Source: Cenarchaeum symbiosum A | GTDB taxonomy: Archaea > Thermoproteota > Nitrososphaeria > Nitrososphaerales > Nitrosopumilaceae | Reading direction: 5' to 3' | Length of the DNA stretch: 64,000 bases | Assembly (NCBI GenBank): GCA_000200715.1 | Contig: DP000238.1 | Span: forward strand, 1,018,593 to 1,082,592 | Part shown: piece by piece, positions 33,979 to 42,329 of the stretch | How positions within the stretch are numbered: the stretch's first letter is position 1 | How the letters are laid out: each line of letters begins with the position of its first letter | The notes under the pieces: model-generated | What the model saw: only the letters and a program-made list of their open reading frames with translations | Database searches by the model: none | What the model was told of the DNA's origin: nothing | Program-made: the position numbers and the translations under genes

Positions 33979-35145
33979 CTAACCGGAGCCCACGTGCTTT
34001 TGACGGGCCTGCTGCGCGGCCCCGATTATCTCCCCGACCACCGTGTCCCACGAGTACCGCCGGACCATCCGGCGTGACTCCTCGCCCATTCTCTTGGCCA
34101 GCCCAGGGTCGCTTAGCAGCAACGAGGCCTTTTCAACCAGGTCGTCCTCGTTGTCCACGAGGTATCCGTTCTTGCCATCGGCCAGTATCTCGCCGGTGAG
34201 GGTGCCCCTCTTTGCTATCAGCGGTAGCGATGCCGCCATGTATTCTAGCACCTTTATCGGAAGGGCGCCGCGCGTCACCTCGGTCTCCCGCAGGGACGCG
34301 AGGCCGACAGATGCGTCTGCCACGTATCCAGGTATTAGATCCCGCTCGACCCATCCTGCAAACTCCATACTCTCCCCAGCGCTGCTTCCTGCGGCGACCT
34401 CCCTTAGGGATCCCAGCGTGGGGCCGTCACCCACTACGACTAACTTCGCGCCCTTCACCCTCTGGATGATCCGTGGCATGGCGGAGATCATGATCTCAAG
34501 GCCACGGTGGCCGTATATGGCACCGGTGAAGATTATCTTCAGGCCGTCCCTCCGGTCGGCCGCATGAAACATCGAGAGATCCACCCCGTTGGGGACGGTC
34601 ATGATCCTTGCAGGATCCACGCCATACTCGGCGGCCACTATTTCCCCGGAGAGCTCGTTGGATACGAGCAAGCTGGAGGCCGCCCTGAGGGTCCTGCTGC
34701 TTACCGCCTTCTCGGCGCGCCTCTGCAGTGATTTAAGACCCGACGACATCTGGTACACGGCATCATCAATCTTGACCACGCACGGTATTCCCAGCTCGGA
34801 TGCCGCCTCTACTGCAGCCTTGGGCGCCAGATGGAAGGGGTGGAATATGGAGAACACAAAGTCAAACTTGGCCGCCCTGCCCTCCCTTATGGCGGCCTTC
34901 TTCATGCCGTACTGGCAGAGCCTGGCGGCGATCTTGATCCTCGACCCGAACTGTACGTGCGTCCTGACGGTCCTGATCCGGGGGTCCATCTCCGGCTGGT
35001 ACTTTGGCCCATCCCAGTCCAGCAGGGGAGCTATCACGGTCACGTCGTGCCCCATCTTTGCCATCGTGTTCAGTATGCTCGTTATCACCACCACGCCGCC
35101 CCCGCTTATGGGCGGGTAGTGGAAGAACATGGCGAGGATTCTCAT
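33979..35145 (-). CDS. GT4-family glycosyltransferase
   Basis: 388 aa from ATG 35145. It begins 'MRILAMFFHYPPISGGGVVV' (given in part), the usual GT4 N-terminal strand plus Gly-rich loop, and has 'FTGAIYGHRGLEIMISAM' and 'LPIKVLEYMAASLPLIAKRG', the donor-site domain and its acidic motif. It differs from the three closely related paralogs at 31296, 32519 and 38077. TTTTTTACC about 28 nt upstream supports the start; the open frame to 35265 is not needed. Divergent from the FkbM gene. Confidence 0.87.
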   Translation of the reverse strand: MRILAMFFHYPPISGGGVVVITSILNTMAKMGHDVTVIAPLLDWDGPKYQPEMDPRIRTVRTHVQFGSRIKIAARLCQYGMKKAAIREGRAAKFDFVFSIFHPFHLAPKAAVEAASELGIPCVVKIDDAVYQMSSGLKSLQRRAEKAVSSRTLRAASSLLVSNELSGEIVAAEYGVDPARIMTVPNGVDLSMFHAADRRDGLKIIFTGAIYGHRGLEIMISAMPRIIQRVKGAKLVVVGDGPTLGSLREVAAGSSAGESMEFAGWVERDLIPGYVADASVGLASLRETEVTRGALPIKVLEYMAASLPLIAKRGTLTGEILADGKNGYLVDNEDDLVEKASLLLSDPGLAKRMGEESRRMVRRYSWDTVVGEIIGAAQQARQKHVGSG

Positions 35146-35401
35146 GCGGTAGGCTGCAGCCGAGGGGTAAAAAATTGTTGCCACGCGGCATCCCCGCCCG
35201 CACTCCAGACCAAGATCCGGATGCAGCCTACCCGCGCCCGTATGTTCCGTACGATACTGTCGCATTCACCCGGCAAGGGTTTGTCCCGGCTGCAAGTTTT
35301 CCACGGATGCAGACAGGCTGTTAGCGGGCTTTTTCATGCATACGGCCCAAGCTTCCCGGCCCGCCCCAAATCAACTTATAAACTGACACGGAACAGGCAA
35401 G

Positions 35402-36337
35402 GTGTTGGGCATATTCGGGGTGGCAAAACACATAGTCCACTGTACCAGATTCTATGGAAAGCATTATGGAGCCGCCAAGGCTGCAAGGGCCCTTGCCCAG
35501 TCTTCGTACGTGGCTGCAAGGAGGGGCCTGCGGAGGCAGGACAGTGAGACGGCGGACGTAAACGGATACAAGCTCGCTTTGGTGCCCGGCGACGTGGGCA
35601 TATGCGCAGAGCTGCAGGAGGTCGGGGTGCACGAGCCCCTGTTGACAAGAATTATCCCCCGCGTGCTCCGAGCCGGCATGACATGCATAGACGCTGGGGC
35701 AAACATAGGGTATTACGCCCTGATGGAATCGCGCGCGGTGGGGAGCAGCGGCCGGGTTGTGGCATTGGAGCCGTCACCCGTCAACTATGAACGCCTCGGG
35801 GAGAGCATCAGGCTCTCGGGTGCGGAGAACATAGACACATACAACATGGCGGCAGGGAACGCCGATGGCAAGGTCGATTTTCTGCTCTCCGACCATTGCA
35901 ACATATCCCATGTGGTGCCCCCCGGCGAGGAGCCCCGGATGCGGGGAACAATCACGAAGGTACCCGTCAGGCGCCTCGACGGGTTTCTCTCAGAAGTCGG
36001 ACTAAGGAGTATAGACTTTGTTAGGATGGACGTGGAGGGGTACGAGGTACAAGTGCTCGAGGGCATGCAAGAGACACTTGCCCTTTACCACCCTATTGTA
36101 CAGATGGAGATCCACCATTTTATCATAGGGGATGGGGGCACCGAGCGCATACTGGAGCTCTTCCAAAAGGCCGGATATGAGGTGGCATATTACGTGCCGA
36201 GGGCCCTTGATACGGCCATCATAGGGACGCCGGGTGACATAACAAGGCCGGAGATGGGGAAGCTGATGCGCATGATACATGACGGATCCATTCCAGGAAC
36301 GTTCCATGTGATGATGAGGCACCCCGTCGGCCCGTAG
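35402..36337 (+). CDS. FkbM-family SAM-dependent methyltransferase
   Basis: 311 aa, GTG start. SAM site 'CIDAGANIGYYALM' (about 95-108), 'VVALEPSPVNYERL' and 'IDFVRMDVEGYEVQVLEGM' (about 200-218) are typical of FkbM methyltransferases, which often O-methylate sugars in surface glycans. CTTATAAACTG about 28 nt upstream gives a leaderless GTG start. It lies inside the glycan locus, supporting a sugar target. Confidence 0.87.
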   Translation: MLGIFGVAKHIVHCTRFYGKHYGAAKAARALAQSSYVAARRGLRRQDSETADVNGYKLALVPGDVGICAELQEVGVHEPLLTRIIPRVLRAGMTCIDAGANIGYYALMESRAVGSSGRVVALEPSPVNYERLGESIRLSGAENIDTYNMAAGNADGKVDFLLSDHCNISHVVPPGEEPRMRGTITKVPVRRLDGFLSEVGLRSIDFVRMDVEGYEVQVLEGMQETLALYHPIVQMEIHHFIIGDGGTERILELFQKAGYEVAYYVPRALDTAIIGTPGDITRPEMGKLMRMIHDGSIPGTFHVMMRHPVGP

Positions 36338-36346
36338 CGGGGGAGC

Positions 36347-37858
36347 TCAGGGGCGCGCCCCGCCCCGCGTACGGCTCAGCACCTCGCCTAGCACCGCGCC
36401 CACGAGGCGGCGGGTGTGCGCATCCACGGCGTAGGTTACAAGCACGTATGCGGCAAACGTCAGCGCGACCAGCCCGAGCAGCGCCGGCAGGAGGACCAGG
36501 AGCGGCCCGTCGTATTCCAGTACGTGCGGTATTGCAAGAAATGCAGGCGCGTACACGATGGCGGTGGCGCCGGCATACTTTGTTATGCGCACCGCATCCA
36601 CCCGGGGGGCGAACCTACGCCGGGCAAGCAGCACAAAATAGGCCGTAAACGGGACGTGTGTGATCAGCGCTATCACCGACCAGGCCACCACGAGGTCTAC
36701 TCTGTCCTGCACCACGCCCGTGAGCAGCGCCAGTCCGGCCGCCAGTACTGCCCAATATACAAACTTGTGAGCCAGCATCATCTTGGGCAGGCGGAACAGG
36801 TCGCTCCGCAGGTACCTGCGAAACGAGGTATCCGTAGACATGTCAACCTTCTCTATGCCCCGCAGTGCGTTGATGAAGAGTGCGTCCAGATTGGCCAGCA
36901 GGGCCACCACGGCAAGCATTCGGGCCGCCGGCACGGCTCCGGCATACACGGGGTTGAGTGCATGCACTATCGGCTCGGCAAACACGATGGACACCGCCAT
37001 GAACGGCAGGGCAAAGTACAGCAGTAGCGCGAGACTCTCCTGCAGATATTCCCTGGAGCCGCCGCCGAGCAGCTTGGCGTGCAGGGACTGTACGAGTCTG
37101 CTGGCATGCTGCGCTATAGACGAGGAGGTAAGTGCGACGGTCCAGTGAGCCAGTCCAGCGGCCCCTCCCGTAATGGCCGAGAAGATGACCACTTCCAGCA
37201 TGACCATCGTCGGAAAGCGTTCAAAGAGCGGCAGCCACGAAAGGCGGGCCCAGGACCGCAGGTATGCTACAGAGAATTTACCCCGGAGCTTCTCCCTTAC
37301 AAGGTACGCCAGCACCACGTCTACCACCAGGTACGAGATAGCCAGCGAGACTATCACCCCTGTGATGCCCCAGTCCAGTTGGTACACCAAGAGCAGCGCA
37401 GTGGGTATCTTTACCAGGTCCAGTATTACGAGGCCGTAGCTTGCCATGTGCGGCCTCCAGCCCAGAGCCACCGAGGCCAGTGTAGAGTTTAGAAACTGCA
37501 GTGGAATCAACGCAGCCGCGTACAGGATGATCTCCGGATCCGTGTCCGAGCCCACGAATACAAAGTAGGCCATAATTACAAACCCCACCGTGCCCACGGA
37601 AGCAAAGAGGCCGCCTGAGAGCACCGCGGTCCTCCCCGAATCTCCCCCCCGGGCCACCTGCCTTATGTTCCAGTAAGAGATCACTGGCTCAATTATAAGC
37701 ACGTACGTGAAGAGGCCCCCTATCAGAGTCCATGCACTCAGGTCAGCTTCTGAGATGCTCCGGGTCATAATCAACACAAAAATGAGTCCCGTCAGCGCGG
37801 AGAGCAGGCCGAGTGCAAGCGAGATCAGGCCCGAGTATGTCACCCTGACATCAGACAT
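36347..37858 (-). CDS. Polysaccharide flippase (Wzx/MATE-like)
   Basis: 503 aa with about 12-14 hydrophobic helices spread over the whole length. The N-terminus ('YSGLISLALGLLSALTGLIF' type, followed by 'MTRSISEADLSAW') matches the polysaccharide biosynthesis exporter superfamily. It likely moves lipid-linked glycan across the membrane. Only flippase candidate in the locus. It ends 10 nt from the convergent FkbM gene. Confidence 0.85.
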   Translation of the reverse strand: MSDVRVTYSGLISLALGLLSALTGLIFVLIMTRSISEADLSAWTLIGGLFTYVLIIEPVISYWNIRQVARGGDSGRTAVLSGGLFASVGTVGFVIMAYFVFVGSDTDPEIILYAAALIPLQFLNSTLASVALGWRPHMASYGLVILDLVKIPTALLLVYQLDWGITGVIVSLAISYLVVDVVLAYLVREKLRGKFSVAYLRSWARLSWLPLFERFPTMVMLEVVIFSAITGGAAGLAHWTVALTSSSIAQHASRLVQSLHAKLLGGGSREYLQESLALLLYFALPFMAVSIVFAEPIVHALNPVYAGAVPAARMLAVVALLANLDALFINALRGIEKVDMSTDTSFRRYLRSDLFRLPKMMLAHKFVYWAVLAAGLALLTGVVQDRVDLVVAWSVIALITHVPFTAYFVLLARRRFAPRVDAVRITKYAGATAIVYAPAFLAIPHVLEYDGPLLVLLPALLGLVALTFAAYVLVTYAVDAHTRRLVGAVLGEVLSRTRGGARP

Positions 37859-38076
37859 GTCTAGATACCACCGGTCCGCATACGCTCCAGAGGCCTATTG
37901 GCGCGGCTAGAAGCCGGCGGATGGGGAGCTGCCATGTATTGGATCGGCTGCAGCGCCGTATATGAAAAGTGTGCGGGAGCTGGCCGCGGGTTCCAGCCCC
38001 CGCAGGCACCCGGCACGGAATTGCATGGGCGGCCCGGCCCTGCCTTTATTTGGCCCCCTGCGCAAACCCGGCTGCA

Positions 38077-39237
38077 TTGAGGGCATGCATATTCCCAAAC
38101 GGGCCGCTGTACACACATCAAAAGAAGGGATACGTCATACCAGGCTACTACAATCCGGGGGATTTTTTTGACGAAATCGATTTTCTGGTTCCGGCATGGG
38201 AGGATTTGGCCCCCTCCGAGGTACAAATTCTCTGCGGCAGGGCCCGCGTAAGGATACACCCCATAGGGAGGATCAATGCGTTAAACCTCCGCAGCAGAAC
38301 CCGCAAGGCAGTAGAGATTGCAAGAAATGCGCAGCCAGACGTGATACGCGCCTACAACCCATTCTACGGAGGATACATTGCTGCAAGATGCGCCCGCGAA
38401 TTGGGAATACCGTTCTGGGTATCCTTGCACACACAGCCGGACGGGAACAGGGATCGGGGAGGGGGACGCAGTCTGGGCAGGCTTCTGGTGCTCAAGTATA
38501 CAGGGATGTTCGTCGAGCCCTTCGTACTCAAGCAGGCAGACAAGGTAACCGCAAGATATAGCACGATTATACCATACGTAAAGAGGCACACGGGAAAGAA
38601 TCCCGAGATCATATACGGGGGGGTCGACCTGGCAAGGTTCGGGGGCGGTTCTACAATGGACTCACTTCCAAGGCCGCTTGTACTTTCTGTAGGCAGGCTG
38701 ACCGCCGTCAAAGGACACGGCACCCTGATCAACGCCATGAAGGATGTAGACGCCCACCTGCTCATAATAGGCGACGGCGAACTGCACGGGGAGCTGCGCG
38801 GGCTTGCTGAAAAGATTGGCATCTCCAAGAGGGTGATCTTCAAGCAGAACGTCCCACACAGTTCAATACACGACTATTACAGGTCTGCCGACGTCTTTGC
38901 ACTGGCGTACAACCCCCGGGTCGAGAACGTGCCGATTCCGGTCATGGAGGCGATGGCCTCCGGCCTCCCGCTGGTTGTGCCGCGGCCAGCCGCCGAGGAG
39001 TTTGACGGGTTCGAAGACGCGGCAGTACATGCGGACGATCCGGCCTCGTTTGCGGCAGGAATCAACATGCTGCTCTCCGACAAGGGCCTCCGGAAAAAAT
39101 ACGCGGGGAAATCCCGGGACAAGGCCGCGGCCTTTGACATAGGGCGCACCGCCAGTAGGGAGGCCGAGATATACGCGGAGCTGGCGGGGCGGCGCCCCCG
39201 CGCAAGCGCCCGCCGGGGCCAGGCGGCCCGCTCATGA
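38077..39237 (+). CDS. GT4-family glycosyltransferase, paralog 3 (opposite strand)
   Basis: 386 aa from TTG 38077. Related over its full length to the tandem pair at 31296 and 32519: 'RACIFPNGPLYTHQKKGY', 'FYGGYIAARCARELG', 'LVLSVGRLTAVKG' and 'PVMEAMASGLPLV'. The shared first residues and a CTTTATTTGG box about 30 nt upstream place the start at TTG 38077 although the frame opens at 37969. The tail is Arg/Ala-rich. It overlaps the next gene by 4 bp (ATGA). Confidence 0.87.
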   Translation: MRACIFPNGPLYTHQKKGYVIPGYYNPGDFFDEIDFLVPAWEDLAPSEVQILCGRARVRIHPIGRINALNLRSRTRKAVEIARNAQPDVIRAYNPFYGGYIAARCARELGIPFWVSLHTQPDGNRDRGGGRSLGRLLVLKYTGMFVEPFVLKQADKVTARYSTIIPYVKRHTGKNPEIIYGGVDLARFGGGSTMDSLPRPLVLSVGRLTAVKGHGTLINAMKDVDAHLLIIGDGELHGELRGLAEKIGISKRVIFKQNVPHSSIHDYYRSADVFALAYNPRVENVPIPVMEAMASGLPLVVPRPAAEEFDGFEDAAVHADDPASFAAGINMLLSDKGLRKKYAGKSRDKAAAFDIGRTASREAEIYAELAGRRPRASARRGQAARS

Positions 39238-40217
39238 AGTTCCTCTTCATAGCACCAAGGTATACTGGCGGGATCGGCGGCCATGCGGCAAGACTCGCCG
39301 CAGGGCTCCGCGGAATCAACATCGAAGTGGACCTGCTGCACGCGCCCCACCTGAACGCAGCCGGCCTGAGGAACCCCAGCTTTGCCCTGTCGAGTGCCAT
39401 AACGGCGCTGTTCCGGCGTAAACAATACGGCATAGTGCACGCGTTCAACGTGCCCTCGGCCCCCGCCATGAGGTGTGCAAGGGGTATCGTCAGGGTACTT
39501 TCGGTACACGGCGAGTACGCCAGACAGGTGGGGGCGCTGCATGCGGGGGCTGCCGCGCGCGCGGCAGGTGCTGCCGAGTCCCTGGCATTCCGGTGGGCCG
39601 ACGGGCTTGTCACGGATTCCAGGGCAGTCCAGGAATCGTACGCGGCATCCGGTGCGAGCTTTGAGGTGCTGCCCAATCCGCTGGACACTATACAGCTTGA
39701 AAAGATAGGCAGGCCCGAGAAGGTGCCCGGACAGGTCGCATATGTAGGGCGCGACAGCTATGAAAAGGGAATAGACATACTGCGGGGAATAGAGGGCAAT
39801 ATCCGCGGCACCGCCGTCTACTGCACTGGCATGCCGTGGGCCGAGGCCATGCAAAAGCTCGCAGAATCAGAGCTGCTGGTGCTCCCCTCGAGGATGGAGA
39901 GCAGCCCGCAGGTGATAAAGGAGGCGTTCTATCTGGGGGTGCCCGTTGTGGCGGCCAGCGTGGGCGGGGTGCCAGAAATGGTGATTGACGGCGAGAACGG
40001 GGTGCTGGTGCCGCCCGAGGACCCGGGCGCCCTGCTGAATGCGGTAAACGACGTGCTCGATGACTCCAAGTGGGCCGCCAAGCTGGCCCGGGCAGGCCGT
40101 GAGTCGGCGCGCGAATACACGTGGAAGGAGGTGCTGCCAAAATACATCAGGTTCTACCGCGATCTCGTAGAGCCAAAGTGTGATTTCCGCAGTCCCTCCT
40201 CGAGTTCTATAGAGTGA
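39234..40217 (+). CDS. GT4-family glycosyltransferase
   Basis: 327 aa. 'KFLFIAPRYTGGIGGHAARLA' (in part) is the GT4 N-terminal loop; 'VAYVGRDSYEKGIDILRG' and 'SRMESSPQVIKEAFYLGVPVV' hold the donor-binding motifs, with 'GGVPEMVIDGENGVLVPP' after. Somewhat short for the family. It is translationally coupled to the gene before it, so the two probably act in sequence. Its last 64 bp overlap the 3' end of the convergent epimerase gene, which is a long coding overlap. Confidence 0.88.
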   Translation: MKFLFIAPRYTGGIGGHAARLAAGLRGINIEVDLLHAPHLNAAGLRNPSFALSSAITALFRRKQYGIVHAFNVPSAPAMRCARGIVRVLSVHGEYARQVGALHAGAAARAAGAAESLAFRWADGLVTDSRAVQESYAASGASFEVLPNPLDTIQLEKIGRPEKVPGQVAYVGRDSYEKGIDILRGIEGNIRGTAVYCTGMPWAEAMQKLAESELLVLPSRMESSPQVIKEAFYLGVPVVAASVGGVPEMVIDGENGVLVPPEDPGALLNAVNDVLDDSKWAAKLARAGRESAREYTWKEVLPKYIRFYRDLVEPKCDFRSPSSSSIE

Positions 40218-41053
40218 GACCAGCCTATGAGCTGCCGGGCGAGCGCCGTATCCGCCCTGCTAAAGGCGACTTCATCCCCGGGAGGGTCCGCAAACTCCGG
40301 CTCAAGATCCGCACCTGACAGTTTGATCATCATGCGGGCAAGCTCGAGCACGGATGTCTCTATGCCCGTGCCTATGTTGATGGAGCATGAATCCGCGGGG
40401 CTCTCCATGGCCATCAGGTTCGCCCGGGCCACGTCTTCCACGTGGACATAGTCGCGCGTGTGCGAGCCGTCGCCAAAGATTACCGGAGGCTTGCCGGATT
40501 CTATCCTGTTGTAAAACCCCGTTATCACCCCGGCATATGCGGCGCTCTGGCCCCTTCCGTACACGTTAAAGTAGCGCAGTGAGACTATGCGGGCCCCCAT
40601 CGAGGCATACTTGTCCGCGAGCACTTCTCCCTGCGCCTTGGTCTCGCCGTAGGGTGTAACGGGGTCCCTCACGGAATCCTCCCCTATGGGAAGAGATGTG
40701 GCGTCGCCGTAGATGCTCGAGCTGCTGGCCCATACTGTCTTTATGCCAAGATCCAGAGAAGCGGCAAGCACGTTCTCCGTTCCGTTTACGTTTACCTGGT
40801 GGTACAGCTCCTGGTTGGAGAATGACTCCTGTACAGAGACAAGTGCGGCCTGGTGGAAGACGCCGTCTGTTCCGTCTAGTGCGCGCCGGAGAGCCGCGGC
40901 ATCACGTATGTCGGCACGGTGCAGCTCCACCCTTCCCTCCAGGTCCACGGCATCATTGCTGTCGATTACCGTTACGCTGTGGCCCCGGTCCAGCAGGTGC
41001 CGCGCTATGTGGCCCCCTATGAAGCCGGCCCCGCCGGTAACGGCATATTTCAT
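40154..41053 (-). CDS. NAD-dependent sugar epimerase/dehydratase (GalE-like)
   Basis: 299 aa from ATG 41053. An extended SDR: 'YAVTGGAGFIGGHIARHL' (NAD site), 'HQAALVSVQESF', 'SSSSIYGD' and the catalytic 'PYGETKAQGE' (YxxxK, about residue 150); 'RYFNVYGRGQ' follows. Archaeal relatives act as UDP-glucose or UDP-GlcNAc 4-epimerases, but the substrate cannot be fixed here. CTTTAAG about 27 nt upstream sets the start. It shares its TATA element with the divergent AsnB-like gene. Confidence 0.88.
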   Translation of the reverse strand: MKYAVTGGAGFIGGHIARHLLDRGHSVTVIDSNDAVDLEGRVELHRADIRDAAALRRALDGTDGVFHQAALVSVQESFSNQELYHQVNVNGTENVLAASLDLGIKTVWASSSSIYGDATSLPIGEDSVRDPVTPYGETKAQGEVLADKYASMGARIVSLRYFNVYGRGQSAAYAGVITGFYNRIESGKPPVIFGDGSHTRDYVHVEDVARANLMAMESPADSCSINIGTGIETSVLELARMMIKLSGADLEPEFADPPGDEVAFSRADTALARQLIGWSHSIELEEGLRKSHFGSTRSR

Positions 41054-41076
41054 GCGGCCGCCCACCTGATGCCTGT

Positions 41077-41083
41077 CTTAAAG
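41077..41083. promoter_or_regulatory. Shared near-palindromic TATA box for two divergent genes
   Basis: CTTAAAG reads CTTTAAG on the other strand, and both look like the TATA boxes used elsewhere here. It is 24-27 nt from the minus-strand ATG 41053 and from the plus-strand GTG 41103. The whole gap between the two starts is only 49 nt, so one box probably serves both. Confidence 0.5.
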
Positions 41084-41102
41084 TCTTGCCGGCAGGGGCC
41101 CG

Positions 41103-42329
41103 GTGCGAATATACGGATGGTGTACAATGGGCATGACCATGGATGAGGAGAGCCGCCCCAGGGCAATCAGGGAGATACTCACGTTAAGATACTGGACCGC
41201 GCTCAGGCAGGGCCGGGCTTTTTCTGCTGCAGACTTTGAGCCGGGAGACAGCACGGAGGTCATCGGGGATCTCATAATCCGCCACATCAAGGGCCTGGAT
41301 CTTAAGAGTGCATGTGTGGCGCTCAGCGGGGGAGTAGATTCTACGCTGGCGCTGGTCATGCTGCGTGCCGCCATGCCCGACGCCAAGATAGATGCGGTAT
41401 CCGTGAGGTTTGCCGACAGTGCGGATGAGACCGGCGTGGCGTCTAGAACTGCAGAGCTCTTTGATGCCGACCACCACGTGATAGAGGCCGACGACTATCT
41501 TGGCGACCTGCCAAAGGCCATAGGGATCACGGGCCTGCCGTTTTGGGACAACCACTGGTATCACGTGGCAAGAGAGGCCCGCAGGTTCTCCCCCACGGTG
41601 GTATCAGGGGACGGAGGTGACGAGCTCTTTGGTGGGTACACCTTCCGATACTCCAAGTTTCTCGCAGGATACAGTCCATCCATGAGCCCCCGGGAAAGGG
41701 CGGAGCTCTACATGGACTGCCACCAGAGGGACTGGGTCCCAGACCAGATAGAGCTATTCGGGCAGAAGGCGCGGTTCGGATGGGATGCAATATACTCGGG
41801 GATTGTGCCCTATTTTGAGAACCGGCTCGCACCGCTAGACCAGGTCTTTCTTGCCGATATCAACGGCAAGCTTCCCTGCAACTGGCGGCCCCTCAATGCG
41901 GCATTTAACGGTCACTTTGGGCTGCAGTCGGTCACGCCGATACTCGCCGACGAGCTTGTCGAGTATGCAACCCACTTGTCCAACGGGTCAAAGTACGACC
42001 AAAAGACCGGAGTAGGGAAGCTGCCGCTCAGGAGGCTGCTCGAGGAGCGCGGAGGGCCCGGGCTTGTCGTGCCCGGCAAGCAGGGCTTTTCGGTGGATAC
42101 AAAAGGCCTGTGGGGATCCCACGGGCGGGAACTGTGCGGGCAGTATCTGGAGGATTCCAGGGCAGTCCGCGACGGGTGGATAAATAGAGAGTGGATAGCC
42201 AAGCACCTGCACAGGCCCGAGCCGGACATCCGGTACATCAACAAGATGCTGGGGCTTTTGGCGCTTGAAATATGGTACAGGATATTTGTCACCAAAGAGA
42301 CGGGCGCAAATGAGACGATAGGTGTGTGA
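41103..42329 (+). CDS. Asparagine synthase-like PP-loop amidotransferase lacking the glutaminase domain
   Basis: 408 aa. The PP-loop ATP site 'VALSGGVDSTLALVML' (about 64-79) and 'VVSGDGGDELFGGYTFRY' (about 165-182) are those of AsnB. The N-terminal glutamine-hydrolysing domain (starting with a catalytic Cys) is absent. Such shortened homologs in polysaccharide loci are thought to turn sugar uronates into amides. With UDP-ManNAcA made by wecB and wecC nearby, that is a reasonable inference. Start: GTG 41103 fits the TATA spacing; ATG 41127 is an alternative. It overlaps the next gene by 4 bp (GTGA). Confidence 0.82.
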   Translation: MRIYGWCTMGMTMDEESRPRAIREILTLRYWTALRQGRAFSAADFEPGDSTEVIGDLIIRHIKGLDLKSACVALSGGVDSTLALVMLRAAMPDAKIDAVSVRFADSADETGVASRTAELFDADHHVIEADDYLGDLPKAIGITGLPFWDNHWYHVAREARRFSPTVVSGDGGDELFGGYTFRYSKFLAGYSPSMSPRERAELYMDCHQRDWVPDQIELFGQKARFGWDAIYSGIVPYFENRLAPLDQVFLADINGKLPCNWRPLNAAFNGHFGLQSVTPILADELVEYATHLSNGSKYDQKTGVGKLPLRRLLEERGGPGLVVPGKQGFSVDTKGLWGSHGRELCGQYLEDSRAVRDGWINREWIAKHLHRPEPDIRYINKMLGLLALEIWYRIFVTKETGANETIGV

